DNA of 64,000 nucleotides. Origin: Nipponacmea schrenckii. Its lineage: Eukaryota > Mollusca > Gastropoda > Lottiidae. The position numbers were made by a program, and so were the translations under genes. The stretch is from NCBI GenBank assembly GCA_030562195.1, contig CM060202.1, positions 9,858,001-9,922,000 of the forward strand, given 5' to 3'. Shown here piece by piece: positions 53,401 to 62,607 of the stretch (position 1 is its first letter; every line of letters begins with the position of its first letter). The notes beneath the pieces are model-generated. The model did no database searches. It saw only the letters and a program-made list of their open reading frames with translations, and had not been told where the DNA came from.

Positions 53401-56400
53401 GCCTTGGTGTAGCTGCTTCGAAGTGCCTCTATCTTTGCTTTCACCCATGCCTCTGAAATTCTTGTAGCAGGCATATGTAGGCCTAGGCCTATTCAAATAA
53501 GCAAGTAAATTTGGCTTCATTACCTTAATTATTATTATCAATATTATTATAAAGATTATTTTAGCGGTAGAGACCCCTGAACTAACAAAGAGAAGGTCTT
53601 AACCCAGGGTCATTAAATTTCATTAAATAGGCCTTATAATAATAGGTCATCGGACAGACAGAAAGCCTTTTCGAAATTTACCCAAGATGACAAGGATAAT
53701 GGGATGGTGAACTAGGGTGTACGTTAGAAATCACCAATAATTCAGTTCTGAGGATGGGTGAAAATAGCTATCTTAGCCAATAACGCATGCGCATTGAATC
53801 TGTCGCCCGAGAAAGTAGCGCACGGTAGGCCGCACAGGGTGTGCCATCGTCCACACGTAGCCAGAAATATCAAACACGATAGTTATTTTCCACACGCCCA
53901 CGAGTGGCCAAATGCACACCGAAAATCACCCACACACGGTGTGCTACTAGTCGAGCGTAAGTGGCGAGCGCTATATTCTCTCCGTGTGCGGGAGCCTTTA
54001 AGGTCAGTTTTATTACCAGATGCTTGGGATATATCTATTTCACTATCAATGTCACTCATGATTACACTCGTCTCAACAACGGGTCTAAATAAAAATTCCA
54101 AAACAGACAACCAGCACATAAAATTGACGTCAGCAATAAAACAAAGCAAGTTTGAAGTCCATTTACGTTTATAAGTTTTTTGATTGTTCCAATAAACGTC
54201 TCACAAATATAATAAAAGAGTAACAGTTTATACTTTTTATACAGTAGTCAAAATCGTAGACGAAAGGGGTTTCGCTCACTACACATACCCTTCGTCTACT
54301 TTGGGTCTAAGGCGAAGACAATCGCAATTCTGTCTAGACAAGATTTATGGTTATATTGTGAACTTACTGCGAGTTGAAATCACCCAATTACGTATTTAAC
54401 ACATAGAACAACGCAACACACTAAAGTCCATTAAGGTCAGCAGCTAATTATGTTCAGTTATCGAAAACTTTAGGCCGATCGGCAAGGAGGTCGAAAATAT
54501 AAAATCATATCTGCCATTTTTTGGTCAACTTCGATTTGATTGGCTGTCAAAGCAGGCCATGCCTTCAAATTTTGACATACCGATAACTGTACAAAAAAAA
54601 AACGAAATGTTACTTATTTTAATAAACAATTGATTTAAATCTTAAAACTTATTAATTAAATTGAATATTAGAATATATGATATATTCGATCTTCAACGTG
54701 ATTTATGCACCAAAAGCATGTAGGTATTCCACTAATAGCAAATTCTCGGGAATTGGTTGCTTGGTTGCGCGAATGATTTTACACATTTCAAAATGGCGGC
54801 TACTTCAACAATTTATCGCTAAAATAGAAAAATTGCAACGGTACGAAATTGGGAAGTCATTAACTATATTAAATTTTGTTTTTTTTTTGTTTAATATAGG
54901 GCCTACAATTGATTTCATGCCTATTTTCAAGTCTTACGCTCGTTTTTAATAATTGTTATTGTCTCACAAGAAAAAGACATCGTAGATTCTATTTTGAACA
55001 TAAGTGGACTATGAAAATAGTTGAATTAGACGTTCTCCTTTACCATACGACAATTTCCATGATGGATCCCATCCTCGTAGCCAAGTTTTCTGTCACACCC
55101 CTACCCGGGCCTATGATAGAAGGTTCTTATGGTATCCATCCATCCACGAGATGTTGGTTCCCATCGTATCAGGAGAAAACACTGATTAATGATGCCGATG
55201 AAAATTAATAAGTTTAATGGTAAAAGCTCAAAGATCGACTCTGTAAGATCCCACGTGTTCTAGAGGGTATATCTCACCTCCACGTGCTGCACGAGATGCT
55301 ACGTTCGTAACGTTGCATTCGTTACGCTGCATAAGAGCGGGAGTATCACACAGACATATTATAGCAACCTGTAATTAGAGCGCGTATATTTTCTGAGAAT
55401 ATGAAGTTAGCTCATTAAGTGATCAATGTTATGTGATTTGAATGGGACTGATTAGAACACTCTTCAGGGTAATTACCAAAATATATTGGTGGACTTTCAG
55501 ATCTCGTTATCATTAAAAACTATCCAAAACCCGTTATCACCATTCGATACAACTACTACTGAAATGCACCGACAAATCCCCCAAGCTCCTGATCATATTT
55601 AAGTTAAGAAACGTTAGATTTTTTATCGATTCCCCCGTCGATACAATACTTTATTTGTGCTTAGTTATCAACAACCAAAACCCCCAAATAGAGCACTGAT
55701 TAAAGGGGCCCAGGCTTTATTTGTTTCGGACAATCATCCGACAGCCTCAAACACATGAAATCTTTTGGTTAGCTAATCAGAAATAGTCTACAGAGCTTAC
55801 CTTTGAAATTTGAGCCTTCAAATCCATGTGTATCCATAATTATCCGTGTTTGAAAAATCATAATGACTTAAGAAATTACGAACGTCCCGCCATATTGGAA
55901 AACGGTTCGTCTTGATAATCAAAGAGTTATCCTTCCCGTCGTGCAATAGCGGTCATCTATATAAACAGCCTACAACGCATTTTTCAATTGTAGACTTTGT
56001 CAACAGGACACAAAATTTTCAGACTGACTGGAGACCAGCCGCGTACAGCACGGAAAAAAAATGAAAAGTGAAATTTTTTGTTTGAGGCATATTTCAAGGT
56101 ATTTTGCGATTTTCTCAGAGCTTGAATATTTCTGAGGACTGTTTAAATGTAATAAAGGCCCAAAACGACCCCTAAAAATCAAGCCTGGGCCCCTTTAAAC
56201 ATAATAAGAAATTATTAAATAAGGCTATATGGCATGTAACATTACTGAATCTCGCTTTCATCGGCTTCATACTTACAGCCCCAATCATCTTTGGATGACA
56301 AATGTCGATTTGTCAGTGGTGCTCTGTGCAGACAATTATATATCCTAAATCGTGCTATAACTTCGATAACGATTTATGACACGCTTTTGCGCTGCCTACC

Positions 56401-59400
56401 CGTCTATACTACGAAAAGATCAGAAGAAATTGTCGATATCATGGTATAATTAAATTTACAGATCTATATGGATGTAGGTAGATTAATATGAAAGACGGAT
56501 GACAGATGTGCATTGGAGGTAGATTTTCATATAGATGTGGATCTTTATAACTCCCCATTTTAACAACCATATCCTTTTTTCCAGGACCTCTAGCTAGCCT
56601 AGTAGCCAATTATCTGTCATGCAGATCTTCTGTTATGATAGGATCTGCTATGTTGTCTTTTGGCCTTGTTTTGAGTAGCTTTGCAAATAGTACTGGATTT
56701 TTAATGACAACTTATGGTGTAATTGCTGGTAATGTATTGTTTCATTTAGTTGGCTTTTTTTTTCTTCATTACACGAGGGGTCCCTAAAAAACTCAGATAT
56801 ACCACAGGCGTTCTTAAACTAAACTTGCTACAGAGCTAAACTTTTAGCAGAAATTCGCTACAATAGGTATTATTATTATTTTGGATGTTGGACTTGACAT
56901 GGCATACACTATGGATCGCTATAACAGTAACAGAGTATTGGACTAAGCATGGCATATACACTATCTATTGTTAAAACGAATTATTATTTCAGATATTAGA
57001 CAAAGCATAACTTATACACCATCGATTTTTATAATAAATTATTATTTCAGGTATTGGACTAGGCATGACCTATACACCATCGATCGTTATAACGAATTAT
57101 TATTTCCACAAGAAGCGAAATATAATGACTGGTGTAGTAATGTCGGCTGCTGGAATCGGTATCTTCATTATGCCTCTTTTGAACAGGTTATAAGCTTTTA
57201 TCAGATATATTGTGTCAGTTTGACTATAGTAACAGGTTGCCTGAGTTTCTCTCAGATCCATACAATATACGAGTAATTACCATTGGTCCTTTTGTCATGG
57301 CAGTGACAGTAACAGTCATCTGTAACTAGATCGACAAAAGACGGCAGACTGAATCGATGAGTTGATCTTGACATATAGTTTATAATTGTTGGGTTACAAT
57401 ATAGGTACAAACTATTAATTGGCGAGGTTTCTCTTACTTTGTAGATATCTACTGGATGTTTACAGTTGGAGAGAAACACTCGTCATATTTGCTGGCATCT
57501 CAGCACAATTATGTATTTGTGGAGCATTAATGTTTCCTTCTCATGAGACACAGAGAAAACTTCGTATTGTGAGTTACCTCCCCTGTTGCAAGACAGAAAT
57601 TAGACAAAAAAGCAATCCAAACAAAACCGATCCAGTGGAACATGAGTCTCAAATGAAAAATGGTGACTCGACTCGCGTAGATAGCTTAGAACACATCAAA
57701 CAATCCAACCCCTTGTTGAATCCACCGAATGACTATAGTTTATCAAATTCCAATAGCTCGTTTGTGTCCAAAAAATCCGAATGGAAACACTCAAACGGTT
57801 ATATTTTGTTTAATAGTCAACTTTTTCTCTCTGACGACAAAGGTTTGCATTTGATACGGAACAGTGGTCAAAAAACAGATTTGGAAACAAACAAAAGTGA
57901 TTTTCTTTGGAATAAACCATTCTTAGCGGTCTGTCTAAATTTATTTTTAACGAACGCTATGTATGGTGGGGTTTTTATTCATTATCCTTTGTGGTGCCAA
58001 ACTCAAGGAGCAACTGAAAAGGAAGTGTCGTTCTTTTTGGCTTTTAATGGACCTTGTGTCGCCATCTCGCGATTACTTGTTGGTATGTTTGCAAATGCAA
58101 GAAACATTGACTATCTTTCTATATATTGTGGCTTGAGGATGTTTGGTGGAGTGTTGATATGTTTAATACCTTTTTATAGATATAGCCGGATCATAGGAGT
58201 CATCGTAATGATGATAATAGCACTTTATATCGCTGGACTTGACTCTTTAAATGCTGGGGTGACAATTGACTGTGTAGGTTTGGATCAGTTGGCTTCAGCA
58301 TTAGGTGTGGAGATGGTCTGTTCTGGTCTTGGGTACTTGGTCATGCCTCCAATTATTGGTAAGTGTTTCTTTTGATACATAAAAGCATTTTTTCCCATGT
58401 GTTAAAAAAAGCTATAGAGTATATTTTGTTTAACATTGTTCAATAAGATGAAGACTGGAGTCTCTTTAAAGAAGGCTTGAGGGGGTGGAATACCGTAACA
58501 TCGAGAAGAATATCTTCAGTTATACATGTAGCCTGGAAACAAGCACATTTTACAAGTTTTACCCGGAAACGGATTCATCCATGTATTAGTATCGAATACA
58601 ACTTTTGACATTTTCTCATTTTTTTTTCAATTCTTAGCCGCAACAGGCCTGGATAGCAACTAATGGGTTTCGCTTTGTGCAAGCGCGTTATCCTCATCAT
58701 TAGCTCCTTTGTTTTTGAAGAGCTAAGTCGGTTTGTTTGGTTTCCGTATATACACAATGTGCACAATGTATCGATAATTATGTCCCTTATACTCGGAACT
58801 CCGAACTGAGATATTATATTGGCTTGTCTGATCGACAACATCGTTATACCCGACCTTGATCAATGTTAATGCTAGTAATATATTTACAGGTAGTATAGTA
58901 GATATAACTGGAACATACCAATATACTATGTATATATCAGGTTAGTCAAATTTAGAATTTCAAATATTACTTTAAGATATGACAGGGCTGTAGGAACCCC
59001 AGATTACAACCATGTGACCAACTACTCTATTTTTTTTATTTCAAAAATTCCTTCAAAATGTTGACATCAAGGGAATTTCTTCATACTACTTTTTAAGTCA
59101 TTTTTTTTCTTCTGTATTTACACTCGGGAAGCAATCATTTTTCTTCGTCAACAGGAATCCTTTATCAGATGCACGCGAATCTAACAAGGTCTCTCAACCC
59201 GTGCACTGAAATGACGTGTTTTTTACAAGTTTCTTCAGTGTCAAATCTGCGATTGTATCCAAAAAAAAAATGTTTAAAGCTGTCTAATTTAGTTATAGAT
59301 TTCCTAATTTTATAAGTAACACCTTTTAGGCTTTAAATTTAAATTCCCCTTTTTCGCCAATGTGTGCTGTTGTGTTTACACCTCTTGTTAGAAGTTGATA

Positions 59401-59806
59401 AATAATCTTACATATTTCTTCATAAAGTCCGATAAACAATGTTCCCGGTGGACCAACAGATTTCAATGTTTCCGTCAAATTAACCATCTTGTTCATCAAT
59501 GAGATTGCTGGTCAGAAGATACTCGCAAACCAAACCTAATTTTCAAAATTTGTCCTCCCCTTCCCATAACGAGTCACAAAAGCGCCAGCAATTTTTCGGT
59601 GGTTCCAACAGGTTGAACGAATTGAAAGATATACAGTCTGTAGCACAAATTTAAAACTCATAGTTATTTTTTTGGTTTCAGGTGGTGTTGTGATAGCGGC
59701 ATCTTTTGTGTGTTTCTCTATTCCATTATTAAAATCTCCAGACGCACCTTTGATTGGCTACCATCCTGATCAACGACCAATAGACATAGAAATTGAAGGT
59801 TCTTAA
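44463..59806 (+). CDS. SLC16/monocarboxylate-transporter-like MFS protein
   Basis: Plasma-membrane MFS carrier of the SLC16 family, which move monocarboxylates and related small solutes, often with protons; the substrate cannot be read from sequence. Six exons with GT-AG borders: 44463-44658, 56585-56728, 57051-57186, 57445-58358, 58890-58940, 59682-59806. Phases match throughout, giving 521 residues, normal for the family. The start has the MCT signature RDQGWAW before TM1. TM2-TM6 follow, with [19 protein letters not shown] corresponding to the conserved TM5 motif. A cytosolic loop of about 110 polar residues in exon 4 separates the halves. TM7 on starts at [12 protein letters not shown]. 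The last half has [11 protein letters not shown] and [15 protein letters not shown], typical of SLC16. The C-terminal tail is short. The first ATG in frame (44463) was chosen. Intron 1 is 11.9 kb of nested transposons. Confidence 0.95.
44760..45000 (-). pseudogene. Non-LTR retrotransposon C-terminal remnant
   Basis: On the minus strand the sequence reads a segment like SKHQLEIER, then [15 protein letters not shown], then [18 protein letters not shown]. This is the well-known tail of many animal non-LTR ORF2 proteins: a basic LEIE-GRY segment followed by a zinc-binding VEDE-HF-L-CP-Y-R motif. The first Cys pair of the motif is degraded (YQQ in place of C-x-x-C). Only about 80 codons survive, with a frame break before GRY. 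Confidence 0.8.
45630..46130 (-). pseudogene. LTR retrotransposon pol linker remnant
   Basis: Three broken minus-strand frames continue the gag-pro remnant: [15 protein letters not shown], a segment ending in [10 protein letters not shown], then [12 protein letters not shown] and [10 protein letters not shown]. This fits the spacer between protease and reverse transcriptase in Ty3/gypsy-type polyproteins. No reverse transcriptase or integrase follows, so the element is truncated here or its remainder is lost. Confidence 0.7.
46348..46740 (-). pseudogene. LTR retrotransposon zinc knuckle and aspartic protease
   Basis: In one minus-strand frame a zinc knuckle (46642-46683, C-x2-C-x4-N-x4-C) is followed by about 60 residues and the retropepsin-type active site [14 protein letters not shown] (about 46400-46440). 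Nucleocapsid knuckle then protease is the normal gag-pol order. The third zinc ligand is Asn instead of His, a one-base change, so the copy is probably non-functional. The frame is open for 92 codons after the first ATG. Confidence 0.85.
47256..47884. mobile_element. Complex foldback element inside the gag region
   Basis: The outer arms, 47256-47288 and 47791-47830, are inverted copies (TTGTACCACAAATAACAAAA). Between them a 64-bp block with internal palindrome GACCGCAAGCGGTC appears at 47583-47646 and inverted at 47711-47774. A third block ('tttagatttagagggggttt') appears at about 47545 and 47672, and inverted at about 47838-47862. The element is non-coding and interrupts the retrotransposon between its gag and zinc-knuckle parts. 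Confidence 0.85.
48577..49196 (-). pseudogene. LTR retrotransposon gag remnant
   Basis: Minus-strand frames include a helical segment starting [19 protein letters not shown] (right beside the Harbinger insertion at 49200), a polar linker, and further down a capsid-like stretch with [16 protein letters not shown]. The likely start of the same protein ([12 protein letters not shown]) lies on the other side of the Harbinger element near 54000-54060. Assignment as gag rests on position before the zinc knuckle and protease, not on a diagnostic motif. Confidence 0.65.
49760..49900 (+). repeat. Possible tRNA-derived SINE fragment
   Basis: Contains GAGTTCGATCCCGGCAT, a good B-box match (GTTCGATCC), followed by 'gggccgacattatatctttg', as in some invertebrate SINEs. 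No A box at the right distance is recognisable, so this would be a truncated copy inside the first transposase intron. Confidence 0.35.
50770..51180 (-). pseudogene. C-terminal part of Harbinger accessory protein (acidic and BESS-like)
   Basis: Minus strand: an acidic stretch ([19 protein letters not shown]) leads, across a break, to a tail with [18 protein letters not shown] and [19 protein letters not shown] hydrophobic C-terminal helix of this kind resembles BESS-type tails in MADF proteins. It lies antisense within the apparent transposase intron 50217-51228. With the MADF-like piece at 53343-53474 it would form the second Harbinger gene. Confidence 0.55.
52076..53334. mobile_element. hAT-like non-autonomous element (1259 bp), nested in Harbinger
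   Basis: Starts CAGGGGCGTAGC and ends with the imperfect inverse GCTACTCTCCTG. Identical 8-bp repeats TCTCAAGC flank it at 52068-52075 and 53335-53342. The interior has imperfect repeats of roughly 155 bp with 'tcggtaaaaccgatt' words (52100-52690). A 170-bp direct duplication follows (52690-52865 against 52866-53040). G and C homopolymer runs occur near 52088-52115 and 52848-52862. It splits the MADF-like coding sequence. Confidence 0.9.
53343..53474 (-). pseudogene. MADF/Myb-like domain piece of the Harbinger accessory protein
   Basis: Minus strand from 53474: [20 protein letters not shown], then a frame break at a TAG, then a [16 protein letters not shown] segment. It reads on to LHFL across the hAT insertion (at 52075 and below). 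The pattern of basic helices and W-L-x-L-xFL fits the MADF/SANT-like DNA-binding proteins encoded by PIF/Harbinger elements. Degraded. Confidence 0.6.
54000..54065 (-). pseudogene. N-terminal gag piece of the host retrotransposon
   Basis: A minus-strand ATG near 54060 opens a short acidic peptide ([16 protein letters not shown]) that runs into the Harbinger end at 53999. It faces the gag remnant that resumes at 49196, so the two are taken as parts of one gene split by the insertion. No LTR could be recognised above it. Confidence 0.5.
55704..56194. mobile_element. TTAA-type MITE, second family (491 bp)
   Basis: Inverted ends AGGGGCCCAGGCTT and AAGCCTGGGCCCCT, flanked by TTAA at 55700-55703 and 56195-56198. 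The sequence is unrelated to the GGGATAATAGG family apart from the AGGG start and the target. Non-coding. Confidence 0.93.
56883..57050 (+). repeat. Tandem copies of the start of MCT exon 3 in the preceding intron
   Basis: The first 57 bp of exon 3 are repeated upstream in 58-bp steps: 56993-57050 (one step back), 56935-56992 (two steps) and a decayed third at about 56883-56934. Shared words include 'tatacaccatcgat' and 'aattattatttc'. The copy ending at 57050 supplies the sequence ATTATTTCAG used as the acceptor of the real exon. The nearest copy contains an in-frame stop. Confidence 0.9.
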
Positions 59807-60389
59807 ACTCTAGCTTTTCTGGTGTTTTGTCTCGTATATGTTCACGTACGGTTTATCCATGTACATTGTTTGGAATGTATGTGGATGAATGATGAAAAAA
59901 GATGTAATGTTTCTAAAATATTTAATATCGATGAACAAGACAAATTCCAACATAGCGAAGGTAAATGATTTTGTGGCAGTGTCGACTGAAAATATTTAAC
60001 AATTGTTTGGTTTTTTTTTCGTTTTATGATTTTACCATATAAGTTAAATCATAAATTAAACCATAAATAGACTGTGGCAACTTATATACAATTATTCCAT
60101 GAACCTCACACCGTTAAATTCACGAATGTCCTTTCAGAAATCCGGTTCTTAGCGATTTCATTTACTTCCTTATGTTCCTTTACTATTGGTAATAGTTCCC
60201 AAAGCTTAACCTTCAGCTTTTACGAACGCCGTCTAAAATACATATGGCAGTTTTTAATGCACGCTAAGACGATTTTAGAATGGCCATTCCTATCCATTGT
60301 TGCTATTTGCCACATAATCATCTATCCTAGTCGATCCATGGCACGAATTACGTTACCCAGTTTACTTTCAGCGAGAATTCATTCATTTT
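59807..60389. other. 3' flank of the transporter gene, nothing recognised
   Basis: Likely 3'UTR followed by intergenic DNA. No canonical AATAAA is evident close to the stop. A 117-codon frame at 60074-60427 matches nothing and runs into the repeat that follows. Confidence 0.45.
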
Positions 60390-61330
60390 TATACGCCCAC
60401 ATGAATGTGGACGTATATATACTGTAGAAGCTACAATTTTATTTGGATCTTAATGAAACTTGGTATGAGCATTAGAATTGATAAGACGGCGGTCAAGTTC
60501 GATTTTGACGATTTTTCTATGAACGGTTTTTGAGTTGTTGCACCTGTCTCTATATTTGTTGTAGACACAATAGAAGCTAAAATTTTCAATGGATTTGAAT
60601 GAAACTTGGTGCGAGCATTAGAATTGATAAGACGGTGTTCAAGTTTGGCGATTTGTCAATGAACGGTTTTTGAGTTATTGCCCTTGACATCATTTCAAAA
60701 TTTATTGTTGATGCAATAGAAGCTACAATTTTCAATGGATTTGAATGAAACATGGTATGAGAATTGGAATTGATAAGGCGGTGGTCAAGTTCGAATTTGA
60801 CGATTTTTCGATCAACGGTTCTCGAGGTATTGCCCTTGACGTAGTAAAATCGCATCAAAATTTTATTGTGAGTGCAATAGAAGCTACAAATTTCAATGGA
60901 TTTTGATGAAACTTGGTGTTAGCATTGAAATGATAAGATGGCAATCAAGTTCGAATTTGACGATTTTTTTGATGAACAGTTTTTGAGTTATTGCCCTTAA
61001 CTTAGTAAAATCTTGTTAAAATTTTATTCTTGATGCAACAAAACCTATTATTTTCAAAGGATTTTGATGAAACTTGGTGTGAGCATTGGAATTGATTAGA
61101 CCTCAGTCAAGTTTGATGTGACAATTTTTCAATGAACGGTTTTGAGTTATTACCCTTGACTTAGTAAAATTGCGTCAAAATTCTATTGTGGTTGCAAAAA
61201 GAAGCTTCAATTTTCAAAGGATTTTGATGGATCTTAATGTAAGCTTTTGAATTGATAAGACAGTAGTCAAGTTTGAATATGACGACTCTTTTTAATGAAT
61301 GGTTTTTGAGTTTTTGCGCTTGACTTCATT
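60390..61330 (-). repeat. Tandem-core repeat element with terminal hairpin, copy 3
   Basis: Reverse orientation relative to the 22.5-kb copy. It starts with the terminal palindrome region 'acgcccacatgaatgtggac' and then runs through units of about 120 bp: 'gaagctacaattttcaatgg', 'gaaacttggtgtgagcattg', 'ggtttttgagttattgccct'. Units have diverged by about 10-20 percent by eye. Not coding. Confidence 0.88.
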
Positions 61331-62018
61331 ATTCAGTTAATGTTTTTTTTATTTCGGGGAAGAGAGGGGTTGAATCTCCCAAATGTACAGGCATAGGTTG
61401 GAACAAATATTTTATTGAGAAATTGGGATCTGGATCTGTTGGATGATTTTTCTTCTCTTCTGATCTGAAATTAGAAAAAAATAAAATAACTCGCCCGAAA
61501 GGCGAGAAGTATAGTACCTGTTAAGTACAGATTGTTTTTAGTTTGCTATGAACAAGGTTGTCATTTAAGTTCTGATTTTTTTGAATATGCAACTATCATT
61601 TTCTGTTTATAGACATGAGGAAATTTCTCTTGAAGACTCTTATAATGGGTTTGAACTATCTTACTTGCTTTATTACTGGTTGTATTAAAGCTATGCCTAT
61701 ACTGTGGTGAATATTAAGTCCTATGGGTCTTGCTGTATTTAATGTCTTAATCCAATGGGCTTCTCTAGATTGACGGAATTTGGTAGTTTCATCTTCGGGC
61801 AAGTCGATTTCTATGCGCTCAATTGGGATTGTAGGTTGTAACATTGCGATTAAGCAATGCTACGAAAGCACAGGCACAGGCTTGTAGGCATTACCTCCAG
61901 TGATAAGAGTATTGTATGTGCAGTTGTGCAAAAAAATGGAATGAAAAGTTCAAGTAATCATCTATAATATTTATAATCTGAAATGTAAAAAAATACTAGT
62001 TCCCACAGGAACATTAAT
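61331..62018. other. Spacer between two halves of a tandem-repeat duplication
   Basis: No gene recognised. A 62-codon minus-strand frame (61656-61844) with PTIPIERIEIDLPEDE has some protein-like character and resembles fragments found near retroelements. I could not identify it. Confidence 0.4.
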
Positions 62019-62545
62019 TTGACGATTTTTCGATCAACGGTTCTCGAGGTATTGCCCTTGACGTAGTAAAATCGCATCAAAATTTTATTGTGAGTGCAAT
62101 AGAAGCTACAAATTTCAATGGATTTTGATGAAACTTGGTGTTAGCATTGAAATGATAAGATGGTAATCAAGTTCGAATTTGACGATTTTTTTGATGAACA
62201 GTTTTTTAGTTATTGCCCTTAACTTAGTAAAATCTTGTTAAAATTTTGTTCTTGATGCAATAAAACCTATTATTTTCAAAGGATTTTGATGAAACTTGGT
62301 GTGAGCATTGGAATTGATTAGACCTCAGTCAAGTTTGATGTGACAATTTTTCAATGAACGGTTTTGAGTTATTACCCTTGTTAGTAAAATTGCGTCAAAA
62401 TTCTATTGTGGTTGCAAAAAGAAGCTTCAATTTTCAAAGGATTTTGATGGATCTTAATGTAAGCTTTTGAATTGATAAGACAGTAGTCAAGTTTGAATAT
62501 GACGACTTTTTTAATGAATGGTTTTTGAGTTTTTGCGCTTGAATC
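62019..62545 (-). repeat. Duplicate of the 60.8-61.3 kb repeat segment
   Basis: 62019-62541 is almost identical to 60796-61322, including private variants such as 'gttctcgaggtattgccctt' and 'gatgtgacaatttttcaatg'. This is a recent segmental duplication rather than independent unit expansion. Confidence 0.92.
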
Positions 62546-62607
62546 TTCTTGAGTAGCCACGTTCGCGTAGTTTTTGAAAGACAATAGAACAAGCCTCCTC
62601 GAAGTCC

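Larger units (their letters stand above)
49201..53999. mobile_element. PIF/Harbinger DNA transposon (4.8 kb), inserted in gag
   Basis: The terminal inverted repeats of about 35 bp match over 'cgcacatggagagaatatag' at the left and its inverse at 53969-53994 at the right. The flanks read TAA/TTA, consistent with the 3-bp TWA target of Harbinger elements with one base of slippage. Inside are a broken transposase on the plus strand (49346-51878) and pieces of the usual second protein on the minus strand. A hAT-like element is nested at 52076-53334. Confidence 0.9.
44659..56584. other. Intron 1 of the transporter gene, filled with nested transposons
   Basis: Contents in order: a non-LTR remnant (44760-45000), an antisense LTR-retrotransposon remnant (about 45630-54065) carrying a foldback element and the Harbinger/hAT nest, and a TTAA MITE (55704-56194). 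The stretches 45000-45600, 54180-55700 and 56200-56580 show nothing recognisable beyond A/T-rich sequence. Confidence 0.8.

Noticed and set aside
53758..54174. 138-codon plus-strand frame
   Set aside because: It runs across the Harbinger terminal repeat and antisense gag piece; the codons follow repeat sequence rather than a protein family.
60074..60427. 117-codon frame downstream of the transporter
   Set aside because: No homology, and it continues into the tandem-core repeat terminus.
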